Shown here: positions 53,737 to 63,539 of the stretch, one piece after another
Numbering within the stretch: position 1 is the first letter of the stretch
Layout of the letters: each line of letters begins with the position of its first letter
Source: Massilia sp. ST3
GTDB taxonomy: Bacteria > Pseudomonadota > Gammaproteobacteria > Burkholderiales > Burkholderiaceae_D
DNA length: 64,000 nt
Assembly (NCBI RefSeq): GCF_018119405.1
Contig: NZ_JAGPWC010000007.1
Coordinates: forward strand, 37,623 to 101,622
Direction of reading: 5' to 3'
Notes under the pieces: generated by a model
What the model was told of the DNA's origin: nothing
Databases searched by the model: none
Seen by the model: the letters and a program-made list of their open reading frames with translations, nothing else
Position numbers and translations under genes: made by a program

Positions 53737-54051
53737 GCTCTTCTCCAGGTGAAAGACTAAGGTTTCAGGCAGCGATCCCACCAGGCTGATGCCGTGACTT
53801 GGATCGCAAGCAAGTCGAAACGCTGAATTCAGTATGCCAACACGAGTCCGGCACGAATATCAGCGATGCCTGAATATGTAGGTAGGAGAGATGGCGTCAG
53901 TGTAGGAATTTTCTGACTGACAGCACCGTGCGCCAGAGGGAAACCGGGAAGAAATCGCAGCACAGCCGTGCAAATTCGGCGCAGCGGGAAGGGCGTCCGG
54001 CAGGGGCCGGCGTGGCACGAAAACCTCAGGAACTGGTCAAAAGAAGTTCGG
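53737..54051. other. intergenic stretch before the Crp/Fnr gene
   Basis: These 315 bases contain no gene and no clear promoter, palindrome or terminator that I can defend. Confidence 0.5.
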
Positions 54052-54702
54052 CTACGCTTTCATCGGCGCCAGCAGCCGGTGGGCGACGGCGTACTGGACC
54101 ATTTCGGACAGCGAGTTCATGCCCATCTTTTGCATGATGCGGGTCTTGTGGGTGCTGACGGTCTTGACCGACAGGTGCAGGCCGTTGGCGATCTCGGTGA
54201 TCGACTTGCCGCCTACCAGCAGGGAAAACACCTCGAACTCGCGGTCCGAGAGCTGCTTGTGCAGCAGCTGTTCGCTGGGCGCCATGATGTTCAGGGCCAG
54301 CTGCTCGGCCACTTCGGTACTGATGTAGGGGCGGCCGGACGCGACCTTGCGGATCGCGCCCACCAGCTGGGTGCCCGCGCTTTCCTTGGTCAGGTAGCCC
54401 TGGGCGCCGGCGCGGATGGCGCGCACCGCGTACTGCTCTTCCTCGTGCATGGTGAGAATCAGGATGGCCAGCTTGGGCGCCTCGCTGCGCACCTGGCGGA
54501 TCAGGTCGACGCCGCTGCGGCCCGGCATCGACAGGTCGAGCAGCAGCAGGTCGAATCCGCCCTGGCGCACCTGGGCCAGCACCTCGAAGCCGTTGGTCGC
54601 CTCGCCGACGATCTCGATGTCGGCGGCGCCGTCGAGAATGCGCTTGAGGCCCTCGCGCATGATCGTGTGGTCATCGGCAATGACGATTCTTACCATATCC
54701 AT
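54052..54702 (-). CDS. NarL/FixJ-family response regulator
   Basis: This 216-residue two-component regulator has a receiver at residues 1-125 (IVIADDHTIMREGL, phospho-Asp in LLLLDLSMPGRSG, Lys in YLTKESAG) and a LuxR-type helix-turn-helix at about 148-205 (LSDREFEVFSLLVGGKSITEIANGLHLS, VKTVSTHKTRIMQKM). No partner kinase is adjacent. It is upstream of the Crp/Fnr gene on the same strand and downstream of uspA, a neighbourhood that suggests respiratory or redox adaptation. Confidence 0.93.
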   Translation of the reverse strand: MDMVRIVIADDHTIMREGLKRILDGAADIEIVGEATNGFEVLAQVRQGGFDLLLLDLSMPGRSGVDLIRQVRSEAPKLAILILTMHEEEQYAVRAIRAGAQGYLTKESAGTQLVGAIRKVASGRPYISTEVAEQLALNIMAPSEQLLHKQLSDREFEVFSLLVGGKSITEIANGLHLSVKTVSTHKTRIMQKMGMNSLSEMVQYAVAHRLLAPMKA

Positions 54703-54794
54703 CCTTCCGGCCGCGGGCGGCCCAAACTGCTTCAGGTTAGCACACCGGTCCTGCCAAAAAATGCTCGGTGTTCAAACTATGCGGAGCAGGTTGG

Positions 54795-55259
54795 TCAGGT
54801 GCCCGGCTCCTTGATCAGGCGGTGCACCAGCACCGGTTTCGTGGTGTGCGACAGCACCTTGTTGGTCACGCTGCCCAGCAGCAGCTGGCCCCAGCCGCTG
54901 CGGCCGTGCGAACCCATGAAGATCAGGTCGCAGCCTTCCTGCTCCGCCACGTCGACGATCTTGAGCGCCGCGGTGTCGGAAAACGCCGTCATGCAGCTAT
55001 GCTGCAGATTGGCGCCGGCGCAGGAGCGCATGATCTTGCCCATGTATTCCTCTCCCATGCGCCGCATCTGGGCCAGGTAATCCTCCTCGCTGGGGTAGGA
55101 AGGCGGGATGATTTCCACGTACACTGGATACTGGTACTCGGGAGCGACGAACAGGGCCAGCACCTCGGCCCCCATCTGCGCCGCGAATTTGACGCCGGCG
55201 CAGGCGGTGTGCTGCGACACGGCCGAGCCGTCGGTGGTGATCAGGATTTTGCGGTACAT
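54795..55259 (-). CDS. universal stress protein (UspA family)
   Basis: This 154-residue single-domain universal stress protein begins MYRKILITTDGSAVS and ends with the nucleotide-binding loop GSHGRSGWGQLLLGSVTNKVL, the GxxG-9-GS pattern of the ATP-binding subgroup. The start at 55259 is chosen because GGAGGAG precedes it; a longer frame nine codons earlier lacks this. An FNR-like box is located 72 bases upstream, suggesting induction at low oxygen or by the nearby Crp/Fnr regulator. Confidence 0.92.
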   Translation of the reverse strand: MYRKILITTDGSAVSQHTACAGVKFAAQMGAEVLALFVAPEYQYPVYVEIIPPSYPSEEDYLAQMRRMGEEYMGKIMRSCAGANLQHSCMTAFSDTAALKIVDVAEQEGCDLIFMGSHGRSGWGQLLLGSVTNKVLSHTTKPVLVHRLIKEPGT

Positions 55260-55331
55260 GATGACTCCTCCCAAAGGCCAGGCCATTCTGGAGGTTCAAT
55301 GGCGTGGCGGCGATTGCTTTAACGCAAACTG

Positions 55332-55345
55332 TTGAGTTGGATCAA
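55332..55345 (-). promoter_or_regulatory. FNR-like box before uspA
   Basis: TTGAGTTGGATCAA (plus strand) matches TTGAT-N4-ATCAA at nine of ten defined positions. A Crp/Fnr regulator with the FNR recognition helix is encoded 1.6 kb away. Confidence 0.5.
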
Positions 55346-55660
55346 ACATCCCGGCCGTTGTTCCGGCGCAAAACAAAAAGGGCGGCATGGGTGCTGCGCA
55401 GGGCCTGCGATTACAAAATACAACACCGTCCTTGTGTAAACATTCAGGAACCACGCGATTTGATTGTCGCAGTATTAAGTTTACCTGTCCATTTTGTTGC
55501 GTGCCAGTTTCCGAGATTTACCTACGGCAACCACGCTGCTACACTCGCATGCAGACTCAATACCATCTGTTAATGCGGCCTCAGGAATGGCCCGGATGGA
55601 CGCAGTAACCCGAATTGCAAAGCTCATTGCGCACTTATACATTATGGAGAAGCAGGGATT
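55346..55660. other. intergenic stretch before cheZ
   Basis: This AT-richer gap holds no supported gene. The promoter of cheZ-cheA must lie here. I could not find a convincing flagellar sigma-28 box (TAAA-N15-GCCGATAA). GGAG and AGGG precede the cheZ start. Confidence 0.4.
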
Positions 55661-56515
55661 ATGACCGACGCCGCTGACGATTTCGACGCACTATTCGAGG
55701 AAGTGGCGGCGCAGCGCGCCAGCGCACCCGCGCCCGCCGCGGAGCCGGCGCCTGCGCCCGCCGCAGCCGCTGCTGCTGCAGGCGACGACGAGGACCTGGA
55801 GTCGCTGTTCGACCAGGTGTCCGCGACCAGCGCACCGGCCGTGGCCGTGGCCGCGCCGGCAGCCGCACCGGCCGCCGCTTTGGCCGAGTCGCACGCCGCC
55901 GAGCACGGGATGTTCGAACGCCTGGGCGGCATCGTCCGCCTGCTGCACGACTCGCTGCGCGAGCTGGGTTACGACAAGGCGCTGACCGAAGCCTCGTCCC
56001 AGATCGTGGACGCCCAGGACCGCCTGGAGTACGTCGCCAGCCTGACCGAGCAGGCCGCCAACAAGGTGCTGAACACCCTGGACGAGGGCATGCCGGCCCA
56101 GGACCTGCTGTCGAAGCAGGCCAAGGACATGGAAACCCGCTGGGCCGATCTGTTCTCCGGCAAGCTGAGCCTGGACGAGTTCAAGGCCCTGGCCGGCGAT
56201 TCGCGCCAGTTCGCGGCCAGCGTGAACGAAGCGACCGAAGCCGAAAAGGCGCGCCTGCTCGAAATCATGATGGCCCAGGACTTCCAGGACATCACCGGCC
56301 AGCTGATCAAGAAGGTGGTCAAGATCACCCAGACGGTCGAGTCGGAACTGGCCCAGCTGCTGCGCGACAACGCGCCGGCCGACATCAAGGAAAAGCTGGC
56401 CAAGAAGGAACAGGAAGCCGCCGCACCCGCCGCGCTGATGCAGGGCCCGTCGGTGCCGGAAGCGGCCCTGGACCAGGACAACGTTGACGATCTTCTCGCC
56501 GATCTGGGATTCTAA
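55661..56515 (+). CDS. cheZ: chemotaxis phosphatase CheZ
   Basis: CheZ removes phosphate from CheY-P to reset flagellar switching. The 284-residue protein has an N-terminal Ala/Pro-rich region (~20-75), a long helical hairpin with the catalytic Gln in MMAQDFQDITGQLIKKV near residue 206, and the C-terminal CheY-binding peptide DDLLADLGF, nearly identical to that of E. coli CheZ. It is ~70 residues longer than the E. coli protein because of the low-complexity N-terminus. The stop overlaps the cheA start by one base (TAATG). Confidence 0.95.
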   Translation: MTDAADDFDALFEEVAAQRASAPAPAAEPAPAPAAAAAAAGDDEDLESLFDQVSATSAPAVAVAAPAAAPAAALAESHAAEHGMFERLGGIVRLLHDSLRELGYDKALTEASSQIVDAQDRLEYVASLTEQAANKVLNTLDEGMPAQDLLSKQAKDMETRWADLFSGKLSLDEFKALAGDSRQFAASVNEATEAEKARLLEIMMAQDFQDITGQLIKKVVKITQTVESELAQLLRDNAPADIKEKLAKKEQEAAAPAALMQGPSVPEAALDQDNVDDLLADLGF

Positions 56516-58425
56516 TGGACGATATGCTCAAGGACTTCGTCGTCGAGGCGATGGACCTGGCAGTCAATGTTGAAGAACATTTGCTGCGCCTCGAACGCGA
56601 TCCGGACAACAAGGAAACGCTGAATGCGGTGTTCCGGTCCTTCCACACCATCAAGGGCGGCGCCGGCTTCATGGGCCTGCCCGCACTGGTCGCGGCCTGC
56701 CACCTGACCGAGAACCTGTTCGACGCGCTGCGCACCGGCGAAGCGCCGGTGACCCCGCTCGCAATCGAAGCGGCGCTGCAGGCTTCGGGCTTCGTGGCCG
56801 ACCAGCTGAACGACCTGAACAACGGTACGCCGCCGGAAGGCCTGGCGCAGATGCCGGCCGACCTGGAACGCATCCTGACCGATGCGATCGAGGGCAAGGG
56901 CGCGAGCGCCCCGGCGCCCGCCACCGCGCCGGCCGCGCCGGTTGCCGCGCCGGTCGTGGCAGCCGCTCCCGCCGCCGCTCCTGCCGCTCCCGCGGTGGGC
57001 GAGGATGGCCTGGACTGGACCGCCATGTACAACGCCGTGGTGCCGGCCGACAAGGCCATCGCCGTGGCCGCCGCGCCGGCCGCCGCCGCTCCTGCGCCTG
57101 CCGCGTCTGTCGCGTCTGTCGCCGCGCCGGCCGAGGCTAGCGCTGCTGCCGCAGCCCCTGCTGCTGCAGCGCCGGCCAAGAACGGCTGGGACGGCGTCGA
57201 ACGCCGCGGCAACGAGAACAAGGCCGCCGCCAGCGCGCCGGCCAAGGACGAAAGCATCCGTATCGACGCGGTCAAGCTGGACGCGCTGCTCGAAGTGGCG
57301 GGCGAATCGGTGCAGGCCGCCAACCAGGCCGCCGTACTGCTGGAACGCCTGCAGCAGTTCAAGTTCGAAGGCCAGGCCGCCTCGCTGATCGCGACCCTCA
57401 CCGAGACCCTGGAACGCGCCTCGCGCTATTCCGCCGAACTGCAGCGCGCCACCCTGGCGACCCGCATGCAGCCGGTGGGCCGCCTGTTCCAGAAGTTCCC
57501 GCGCCTGGTGCGCGAGCTGGCCAAGGACCTCGGCAAGGACGTCGAGCTGACCATCGAAGGCGCCGAGACCGAAGTCGACCGCGTCGTCGTGGACAGCCTG
57601 TACGACCCGCTGGTGCACATGCTGCGCAACGCGCTCGACCATGGTGTCGAAGGACCGGAAGAGCGTGTCGCCAACGGCAAGCCGGCCAAGGCCTTCATCC
57701 TGCTGAAAGCCTGGCAGGAAGCGAACAGCGTCATGATCGTGCTGCAGGACGACGGCAAGGGCATGGACCCGGCCAAGCTGCGCAAGAAGGCGATCGACAA
57801 GGGCCTGATCGGCGAGCACAGCGCGCAGAGCGACGACGAAGCCTACCAGCTGGTCTTCCTGCCGGGCTTCTCGACCAAGGAAGTGGCGTCGTCGGTCTCG
57901 GGCCGCGGCGTGGGCATGGACGTGGTCAAGACCGCCGTCGAGAAGAACCGCGGCGCGATCCGCATCGAGTCCCAGCTGGGCAAGGGCACGCGCTTCGCGA
58001 TCCGCCTGCCGATCGAACTGTCGATCGTGCCGACCATGCTGGTGTCGACCTCGAGCGCCTCGCTGGCGCTGCCGATGGCCGTCGTCGAGCGCGTGGTGGA
58101 GCTGCCGGAAGACTTCATGTGCGTGGGCGGCGCCCCGGTGCTGAAGGACCAGGGCCGTCCGCTGCCGGTGCGCTCGCTGGCGCTGTCGCTCGGCTACGAA
58201 GCCGCGCCCGAGCGCGTCGGCATCGTCATCAACGCGCCGCAGCCGTATATCCTGGCGGTGGAAGCCGTCGACGGCACGGCCGACCTGGTGATCAAGCCGA
58301 TGACCGCGCTGAGCGTCGAAGGCATCACCGGCACGGCGCGTTCGGCCGAGGGCGAGCTGGTGCTGGTGGTCGGCCTGTCGTTCCTGATGGACGGCTGCCG
58401 CAGCAGCGTGCGCCTGGCAGCATAA
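56515..58425 (+). CDS. cheA: chemotaxis histidine kinase CheA
   Basis: This 636-residue kinase has a P1 phosphotransfer domain with His44 in FHTIKGGAGFMGL and an Ala/Pro-rich linker (~125-235) where no clear CheY-binding P2 domain is seen. Dimerisation helices follow (IRIDAVKLDALLEVAGE), then the ATPase domain (MLRNALDHGVE, GRGVGMDVV, GKGTRFAIRLPI), and a C-terminal CheW-like P5 domain. It lacks a receiver. CheY and CheW are not encoded nearby, so the pair must join components made elsewhere. Two hairpins, one with a T-run, follow. Confidence 0.94.
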   Translation: MDDMLKDFVVEAMDLAVNVEEHLLRLERDPDNKETLNAVFRSFHTIKGGAGFMGLPALVAACHLTENLFDALRTGEAPVTPLAIEAALQASGFVADQLNDLNNGTPPEGLAQMPADLERILTDAIEGKGASAPAPATAPAAPVAAPVVAAAPAAAPAAPAVGEDGLDWTAMYNAVVPADKAIAVAAAPAAAAPAPAASVASVAAPAEASAAAAAPAAAAPAKNGWDGVERRGNENKAAASAPAKDESIRIDAVKLDALLEVAGESVQAANQAAVLLERLQQFKFEGQAASLIATLTETLERASRYSAELQRATLATRMQPVGRLFQKFPRLVRELAKDLGKDVELTIEGAETEVDRVVVDSLYDPLVHMLRNALDHGVEGPEERVANGKPAKAFILLKAWQEANSVMIVLQDDGKGMDPAKLRKKAIDKGLIGEHSAQSDDEAYQLVFLPGFSTKEVASSVSGRGVGMDVVKTAVEKNRGAIRIESQLGKGTRFAIRLPIELSIVPTMLVSTSSASLALPMAVVERVVELPEDFMCVGGAPVLKDQGRPLPVRSLALSLGYEAAPERVGIVINAPQPYILAVEAVDGTADLVIKPMTALSVEGITGTARSAEGELVLVVGLSFLMDGCRSSVRLAA

Positions 58426-58427
58426 AT

Positions 58428-58460
58428 CGTCAAGTTGGCGGCTTCGCCGCCAACTTGACG
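58428..58460. repeat. 15-bp perfect hairpin after cheA
   Basis: CGTCAAGTTGGCGGC and its reverse complement enclose TTC. There is no T-run, so it probably acts as a 3'-end RNA-stabilising hairpin ahead of the true terminator at 58516. Confidence 0.7.
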
Positions 58461-58515
58461 TCATCGTGCGGCGCAAAACGAACAGATCGTTCGCTTCGAC
58501 GCAAAAAGCGCACAC

Positions 58516-58549
58516 AAAAAGCCTGCATATTCCATGCAGGCTTTTTTTA
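58516..58549 (+). terminator. intrinsic terminator after cheA
   Basis: The 8-bp stem GCCTGCAT / ATGCAGGC with a five-base loop is flanked by A5 on the left and T7 on the right, 90 bases after the stop. Confidence 0.92.
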
Positions 58550-58601
58550 TTTGCATATTACAAAATTGTTGCAAATATTATTTTCTTGAAGGTAAGGTCT
58601 T

Positions 58602-58658
58602 TGGCATAATCGTGCAACGCCCCCTCTTGGTGCGGCAGTGCACAAATATGGCATAATC
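58602..58658 (+). promoter_or_regulatory. duplicated promoter-like motif before leuC
   Basis: TGGCATAATC occurs twice, at 58602-58611 and 58649-58658, each holding a CATAAT -10-like box. The second has TTGGTG at a 19-base spacing. Tandem promoters for the leucine operon are plausible. Confidence 0.45.
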
Positions 58659-58716
58659 AAAAACCGGGTTCGCATAAGGTTTCCCGATAAGCGCCCGCCG
58701 ACCTTCAAGATCGACC

Positions 58717-60117
58717 ATGCAAAAAACGCTCTACGACAAACTCTGGGATTCCCATGTCGTGCGTGCCGACGCCGATGGCACCACCGTCCTCTACATCGAC
58801 CGCCACCTGGTGCACGAAGTCACCAGCCCGCAAGCCTTCGAAGGCCTGCGCGAGGCCGGGCGCGGGCTATGGCGCACCTCGAGCAACCTGGCCGTGGCCG
58901 ACCACAACGTGCCGACCACCGACCGCGCCCAGGGCATTCTAGATCCGACCTCGCGCCTGCAGGTCGAGACCCTCGACGCCAATGCGAAGAGCTTCGGCCT
59001 GACCTATTTCGACATGCGCGACAAGCGCCAGGGCATCGTGCACGTGATCGGGCCGGAGCAGGGCGCGACCCTGCCCGGCATGACGGTCGTGTGCGGCGAC
59101 TCGCATACCTCCACCCACGGCGCCTTCGGCTGCCTGGCGCACGGCATCGGCACCTCGGAAGTCGAACACGTGATGGCGACCCAGACCCTGCTGGCCAAGA
59201 AATCCAGGTCCATGCTGGTCCAGGTCGACGGCGAACTGCCGCCCGGCGTGACCGCCAAGGACATCGTGCTGGCCATCATCGGCAAGATCGGCACCGCGGG
59301 CGGCACCGGCTACGCCATCGAGTTCGCCGGCTCGACCATCCGCTCGCTGTCGATGGAAGGCCGCATGACCGTCTGTAACATGGCGATCGAAGCGGGCGCC
59401 CGCGCCGGCATGATCGCCGTCGACGACACCACCATCGAGTACGTGAAAGGCCGCCCGTTCTCGCCCAAGGGCGAGCAGTGGGAGCAGGCCGTGGCCTACT
59501 GGCGCACCCTGCATTCCGACGAGGGCGCGCAGTTCGACACCGTGGTCACCCTCGACGCGGCGGACGTGCGCCCGCAGGTCACCTGGGGCACCTCGCCCGA
59601 GATGGTCACCTCGATCGACGGCCGCGTGCCGGACCCGCGCGAGGAAGCCGACCCGGTGCGCCGCGGCGCCATCGAGAAGGCCCTGGCCTACATGGACCTG
59701 CAGCCCAACACCCCGATCGGCGAGATCGCCATCGACAAGGTCTTCATCGGCTCCTGCACCAATTCGCGCATCGAGGACCTGCGCGCCGCCGCCGAGGTGG
59801 TCAAGGGCCGCCGCCGCGCCCCCAACGTCAAGCTGGCGATGGTGGTGCCGGGTTCGGGCCTGGTCAAGGAACAGGCCGAACGCGAAGGCCTGGACCGGGT
59901 CTTCAAGGACGCCGGCTTCGAGTGGCGCGAGCCGGGCTGCTCGATGTGCCTGGCGATGAACGCCGACCGCCTGGAACCGGGCGAGCGCTGCGCCTCGACC
60001 TCGAACCGCAACTTCGAGGGCCGCCAGGGGCAGGGCGGCCGCACCCACCTGGTGTCGCCGGCCATGGCCGCGGCGGCGGGAATCGCGGGCCACTTTGTCG
60101 ACGCGCGCGCCCTCTGA
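58717..60117 (+). CDS. leuC: 3-isopropylmalate dehydratase large subunit
   Basis: LeuC with LeuD interconverts 2- and 3-isopropylmalate in leucine biosynthesis using a 4Fe-4S cluster. The 466-residue length equals the E. coli protein. The cluster Cys residues lie in [11 protein letters not shown] near residue 345 and [11 protein letters not shown] near 408. Early signatures [12 protein letters not shown] and [16 protein letters not shown] are also present. It begins the leuC / entericidin / leuD / leuB / asd block. A long frame overlapping its first 600 bases in another phase is not a gene. Confidence 0.97.
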   Translation: MQKTLYDKLWDSHVVRADADGTTVLYIDRHLVHEVTSPQAFEGLREAGRGLWRTSSNLAVADHNVPTTDRAQGILDPTSRLQVETLDANAKSFGLTYFDMRDKRQGIVHVIGPEQGATLPGMTVVCGDSHTSTHGAFGCLAHGIGTSEVEHVMATQTLLAKKSRSMLVQVDGELPPGVTAKDIVLAIIGKIGTAGGTGYAIEFAGSTIRSLSMEGRMTVCNMAIEAGARAGMIAVDDTTIEYVKGRPFSPKGEQWEQAVAYWRTLHSDEGAQFDTVVTLDAADVRPQVTWGTSPEMVTSIDGRVPDPREEADPVRRGAIEKALAYMDLQPNTPIGEIAIDKVFIGSCTNSRIEDLRAAAEVVKGRRRAPNVKLAMVVPGSGLVKEQAEREGLDRVFKDAGFEWREPGCSMCLAMNADRLEPGERCASTSNRNFEGRQGQGGRTHLVSPAMAAAAGIAGHFVDARAL

Positions 60118-60158
60118 TGCGTTATATGGTCTTTAACTCTGTAATTGATCACTGAAAC

Positions 60159-60281
60159 ATGAAAAAAGTATTCGCACTCTCCCTCATCGCCGTCCTGCTG
60201 GCTGGCTGCAACACCATTTCCGGCATCGGCCGCGACGTGCAGCGCGCCGGCCAGATCGTGACCGGCGCCGGCGGCAAGTAA
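60159..60281 (+). CDS. entericidin-family small lipoprotein
   Basis: This 40-residue lipoprotein has signal [17 protein letters not shown] with lipidated Cys17, then [15 protein letters not shown], matching the NTxxGxGxDxxxxG pattern of entericidins A and B. In E. coli entericidin B is a bacteriolytic toxin and A its antidote. Here a single copy sits between leuC and leuD, an arrangement I believe is conserved in related betaproteobacteria, so it more likely serves as a constitutive envelope peptide than as half of a toxin pair. It is easily missed by gene callers. Confidence 0.85.
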   Translation: MKKVFALSLIAVLLAGCNTISGIGRDVQRAGQIVTGAGGK

Positions 60282-60300
60282 ACACCAACAAGGCAGGAAG

Positions 60301-60948
60301 ATGGACAAATTCACCGTACACGAAGGACTGGTGGCGCCGCTCGACCGCGCCAACGTCGACACCGACGCGATCATTCCGAAGCAGTTCCTGAAATCGATCC
60401 GGCGCACCGGCTTCGGTCCCAATCTGTTCGACGAGTGGCGCTACCTGGACCACGGCGAGCCGGGCCAGGACTGCAGCACCCGTCCGGTGAACCCCGAGTT
60501 CGTGCTGAACCAGCCGCGCTACCAGGGCGCGTCCATCCTCCTGGCCCGCAAGAATTTCGGCTGCGGCTCCTCGCGCGAGCACGCGCCCTGGGCCCTGCAG
60601 CAGTATGGTTTCCGCGCCATCGTCGCCCCCAGCTTCGCCGACATCTTCTTCAACAACTGCTACAAGAGCGGCCTGCTGCCGGTGGTGCTGGGCGAAGAGG
60701 ACGTCGACACCCTGTTCAAGGCCGTGGAAAGCCAGGAAGGCTTCAAGCTGGTCGTGGACCTGGAAAACCAGCGCATCGATTCGGCCGACGGCAGCCTGTC
60801 GTACGGCTTCGCCATCGACGAGTTCCGCAAGTACTGCCTGCTCAACGGCCTGGACGACATCGGCCTGACCCTGCGCCACGCGGACGAGATCCGCGCCTTC
60901 GAGCAGCGCCACCTGGCGGCCCAGCCCTGGCTGGCCAACACCATTTAA
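60301..60948 (+). CDS. leuD: 3-isopropylmalate dehydratase small subunit
   Basis: This 215-residue swivel domain partner of LeuC has the conserved [14 protein letters not shown] near residue 20, [13 protein letters not shown] near 84, and [12 protein letters not shown] near 115, which complete the active site. The length agrees with the betaproteobacterial family (about 216). It follows the entericidin gene by 19 bases with AGGAAG seven bases upstream. Confidence 0.96.
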   Translation: MDKFTVHEGLVAPLDRANVDTDAIIPKQFLKSIRRTGFGPNLFDEWRYLDHGEPGQDCSTRPVNPEFVLNQPRYQGASILLARKNFGCGSSREHAPWALQQYGFRAIVAPSFADIFFNNCYKSGLLPVVLGEEDVDTLFKAVESQEGFKLVVDLENQRIDSADGSLSYGFAIDEFRKYCLLNGLDDIGLTLRHADEIRAFEQRHLAAQPWLANTI

Positions 60949-60971
60949 TAACAAAAGAAGAAAGAAAGCGG

Positions 60972-62042
60972 ATGAAGATTGCGATCCTGCCGGGCGACGG
61001 CATCGGCCCCGAGATCACCGCGCAGGCGGTCAAGGTCCTGAACGCGCTCGGCGAATCCTTCGAGATGGAAACCGCGGCGGTCGGCGGCGCGGGCTATGCC
61101 GCGCACGGCCACCCGCTGCCGGAAGCGACCCTCAAGCTGGCCAAGGAAGCCGACGCGGTGCTGTTCGGCGCCGTTGGCGACTACCAGTACGACAAGCTGG
61201 AACGCGCGCTGCGCCCCGAGCAGGCGATCCTGGGCCTGCGCAAGGAACTGGGCCTGTTCGCCAACCTGCGTCCCGCGATCCTGTATCCGGAACTGGCGGG
61301 CGCCTCGACGCTCAAGCCCGAGGTGGTCTCCGGCCTGGACATCCTGATCATCCGCGAACTTACCGGCGACATCTACTTCGGCAAGCCGCGCGGCGTGCGC
61401 GAATGCCCGGACGGTCCTTTCAAAGGCCAGCGCGAGGGCTTCGACACCATGCGCTACGCCGAAGGCGAGATCCGCCGCATCGCCCACGTGGCCTTCCAGG
61501 CCGCCCGCAAGCGCGGCAGCCGCGTGACCAGCGTCGACAAGGCCAACGTGCTGGAAACCTTCCAGTTCTGGCGCGACGTGGTCACCGAGGTGCACAAGGA
61601 CTACCAGGATGTCGAGCTCGAACACATGTATGTCGACAACGCCGCGATGCAGCTGGTGCGCGCGCCGAAGAAGTTCGACGTCATCGTCACCGGCAACATG
61701 TTCGGCGACATCCTGTCCGACGCCGCCGCCATGCTGACCGGCTCGATCGGCATGCTGCCTTCGGCCTCGCTGGACGCCGACAACAAGGGCCTGTACGAGC
61801 CCTCGCACGGGTCGGCGCCCGACATCGCGGGCAAGGGCGTGGCCAATCCGCTGGCGACCATCCTGTCCGCCGCGATGATGCTGCGCTACTCGCTGGGCCG
61901 CCTGGACCAGGCCGAGCGCATCGAGGACGCGGTCAAGCGCGTGCTGGCCCAGGGCCTGCGCACGCCGGATATTTACGAAGCAGGGTCCACCAAGGTGGGC
62001 ACCGAAGAGATGGGCAACGCGGTCGTCGCGGCCCTCGCTTAA
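60972..62042 (+). CDS. leuB: 3-isopropylmalate dehydrogenase
   Basis: This 356-residue NAD-dependent enzyme oxidises and decarboxylates 3-isopropylmalate. Family landmarks are [11 protein letters not shown] at residue 4, [13 protein letters not shown] near 90, [13 protein letters not shown] near 130, the substrate/metal-binding [16 protein letters not shown] near 185 and [27 protein letters not shown] near 240 (quoted core [18 protein letters not shown]). The start at 60972 excludes an unrelated frame that opens inside leuD. It is followed by asd after 31-34 bases. Confidence 0.97.
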   Translation: MKIAILPGDGIGPEITAQAVKVLNALGESFEMETAAVGGAGYAAHGHPLPEATLKLAKEADAVLFGAVGDYQYDKLERALRPEQAILGLRKELGLFANLRPAILYPELAGASTLKPEVVSGLDILIIRELTGDIYFGKPRGVRECPDGPFKGQREGFDTMRYAEGEIRRIAHVAFQAARKRGSRVTSVDKANVLETFQFWRDVVTEVHKDYQDVELEHMYVDNAAMQLVRAPKKFDVIVTGNMFGDILSDAAAMLTGSIGMLPSASLDADNKGLYEPSHGSAPDIAGKGVANPLATILSAAMMLRYSLGRLDQAERIEDAVKRVLAQGLRTPDIYEAGSTKVGTEEMGNAVVAALA

Positions 62043-62076
62043 CGATATAAAAGATTTATTCAACCAAGGGAAAATG

Positions 62077-63204
62077 ATGAAACTCGTAGGTCTGGTAGGT
62101 TGGCGCGGCATGGTCGGCTCGGTCCTCATGCAGCGCATGCAGGAAGAGGGCGATTTCGACCACATCGAGCCGGTGTTCTTCACCACGTCGAACCCGGGCG
62201 GCGCCGCGCCGTCGATGGCGAAAAACGAAACCACGCTCAAGAGCGCAACCGATATCACCGAACTGGCGAAGTGCGAGATCATCATCTCCTGCCAGGGCGG
62301 CGACTACACCACGGAAGTCTTCCCGAAGCTGCGCGCCAGCGGCTGGAACGGCTACTGGATCGACGCGGCCTCCACGCTGCGCATGAACGACGACGCGGTC
62401 ATCGTGCTGGACCCGGTCAACAAGGACGTCATCAAGAACGCGCTCACCCGCGGCGTGAAGAACTTCATCGGCGGTAACTGCACCGTGTCCTGCATGCTGA
62501 TGGGCCTGGGTGGCCTGTTCGAGAAGGGCCTGGTCGAGTGGATGAGCTCCATGACCTACCAGGCGGCATCGGGCGGCGGCGCCCAGCACATGCGCGAGCT
62601 GCTGACCCAGTTCGGCACCATCAACGCGGCCGTCAAGCCGCTGCTGGACAACCCGGCCTCGGCCATCCTCGAGATCGACCGCGGCGTGCTGGCGACCCAG
62701 CATGGTCTCTCCGCGGAAGAAACCAGGCAGTTCGGCGTGCCGCTGGCCGGCAACCTGATCCCCTGGATCGACAAGGACCTGGGCAACGGCCAGTCGAAGG
62801 AAGAGTGGAAGGCCGGCGCCGAGACCAACAAGATCCTGGGCCTGGGCGAGTCCTTCGGTTCGAAGTCGATCCCGGTGGACGGCCTGTGCGTGCGCATCGG
62901 CGCGATGCGCTGCCACTCGCAGGCGCTGACCATCAAGCTGACCAAGGACGTGCCCCTGGACGAGATCAACGACATCATCGCCTCGCACAACCAGTGGGTG
63001 AAGGTGGTGCCGAACACCCGCGAAGCCTCGGTGCGCGACCTGTCGCCTGCCGCGGTGACCGGCAGCCTGACCATCCCGGTGGGCCGCCTGCGCAAGATGT
63101 CGATGGGCGGCGACTACCTGTCGGCTTTCACCGTCGGCGACCAGCTGCTGTGGGGCGCCGCGGAGCCGCTGCGCCGCATGCTGCGTATCGTTCTCGATCG
63201 CTGA
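62077..63204 (+). CDS. asd: aspartate-semialdehyde dehydrogenase
   Basis: This enzyme reduces aspartyl phosphate to aspartate semialdehyde, the branch point to lysine (DapA, also in this window), threonine and methionine. The 375-residue protein starts [20 protein letters not shown], as in E. coli. The active-site Cys lies in [15 protein letters not shown] near residue 133, and the His region [11 protein letters not shown] is near 275. Two adjacent ATGs occur; the second (62077) has the better spacing from AAGGG. It is followed by repeat A and then fimV. Confidence 0.96.
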   Translation: MKLVGLVGWRGMVGSVLMQRMQEEGDFDHIEPVFFTTSNPGGAAPSMAKNETTLKSATDITELAKCEIIISCQGGDYTTEVFPKLRASGWNGYWIDAASTLRMNDDAVIVLDPVNKDVIKNALTRGVKNFIGGNCTVSCMLMGLGGLFEKGLVEWMSSMTYQAASGGGAQHMRELLTQFGTINAAVKPLLDNPASAILEIDRGVLATQHGLSAEETRQFGVPLAGNLIPWIDKDLGNGQSKEEWKAGAETNKILGLGESFGSKSIPVDGLCVRIGAMRCHSQALTIKLTKDVPLDEINDIIASHNQWVKVVPNTREASVRDLSPAAVTGSLTIPVGRLRKMSMGGDYLSAFTVGDQLLWGAAEPLRRMLRIVLDR

Positions 63205-63206
63205 TC

Positions 63207-63307
63207 GTAGGGTTGGCGGCTCTGCCGCCGACGCGTTCGCGGACGCATGCCGTTCGACCGGCAAACGCTGGTTGAACGCGTCGGCGGGAGGACCCGCCGA
63301 CCCTACA
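63207..63307. repeat. intergenic repeat family A, locus 3 (inverted pair)
   Basis: Unit 1 (63207-63236) reads GTAGGGTTGGCGGC-TCT-GCCGCCGACGCG. Unit 2 (63269-63307) reads GGTTGAACGCGTCGGCGG, then ACCCGCCGACCCTAC. Relative to loci 1 and 2 the stem has changed from GGACGG/CCGTCC to GGCGG/CCGCC on both sides, keeping complementarity. Confidence 0.85.
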
Positions 63308-63457
63308 ATACCGGCACCGGCGGCTTCCGTTGCCGGCCTTGCCACACCCCCTGCAATATTGACAAGCGTCCGTAATCAAACGCTATCGAACCCGCCTCGC
63401 ATCGGTCATTCTGGCCACACATCCTTTATCACTGCGTCATCGATGTGCGCGGGATGC

Positions 63458-63486
63458 TTGCATGCTCCAGGGCATGATGTTATGTT
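63458..63486 (+). promoter_or_regulatory. candidate promoter of fimV
   Basis: TTGCAT and TATGTT are separated by 17 bases, ending 53 bases before the fimV start. The hexamers match four to five of six consensus positions. Confidence 0.4.
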
Positions 63487-63539
63487 GAGACTCCCGGGAA
63501 ACCGCCTTTCCCCTGGTCAACTTTCTTTCGTCGCCTACT

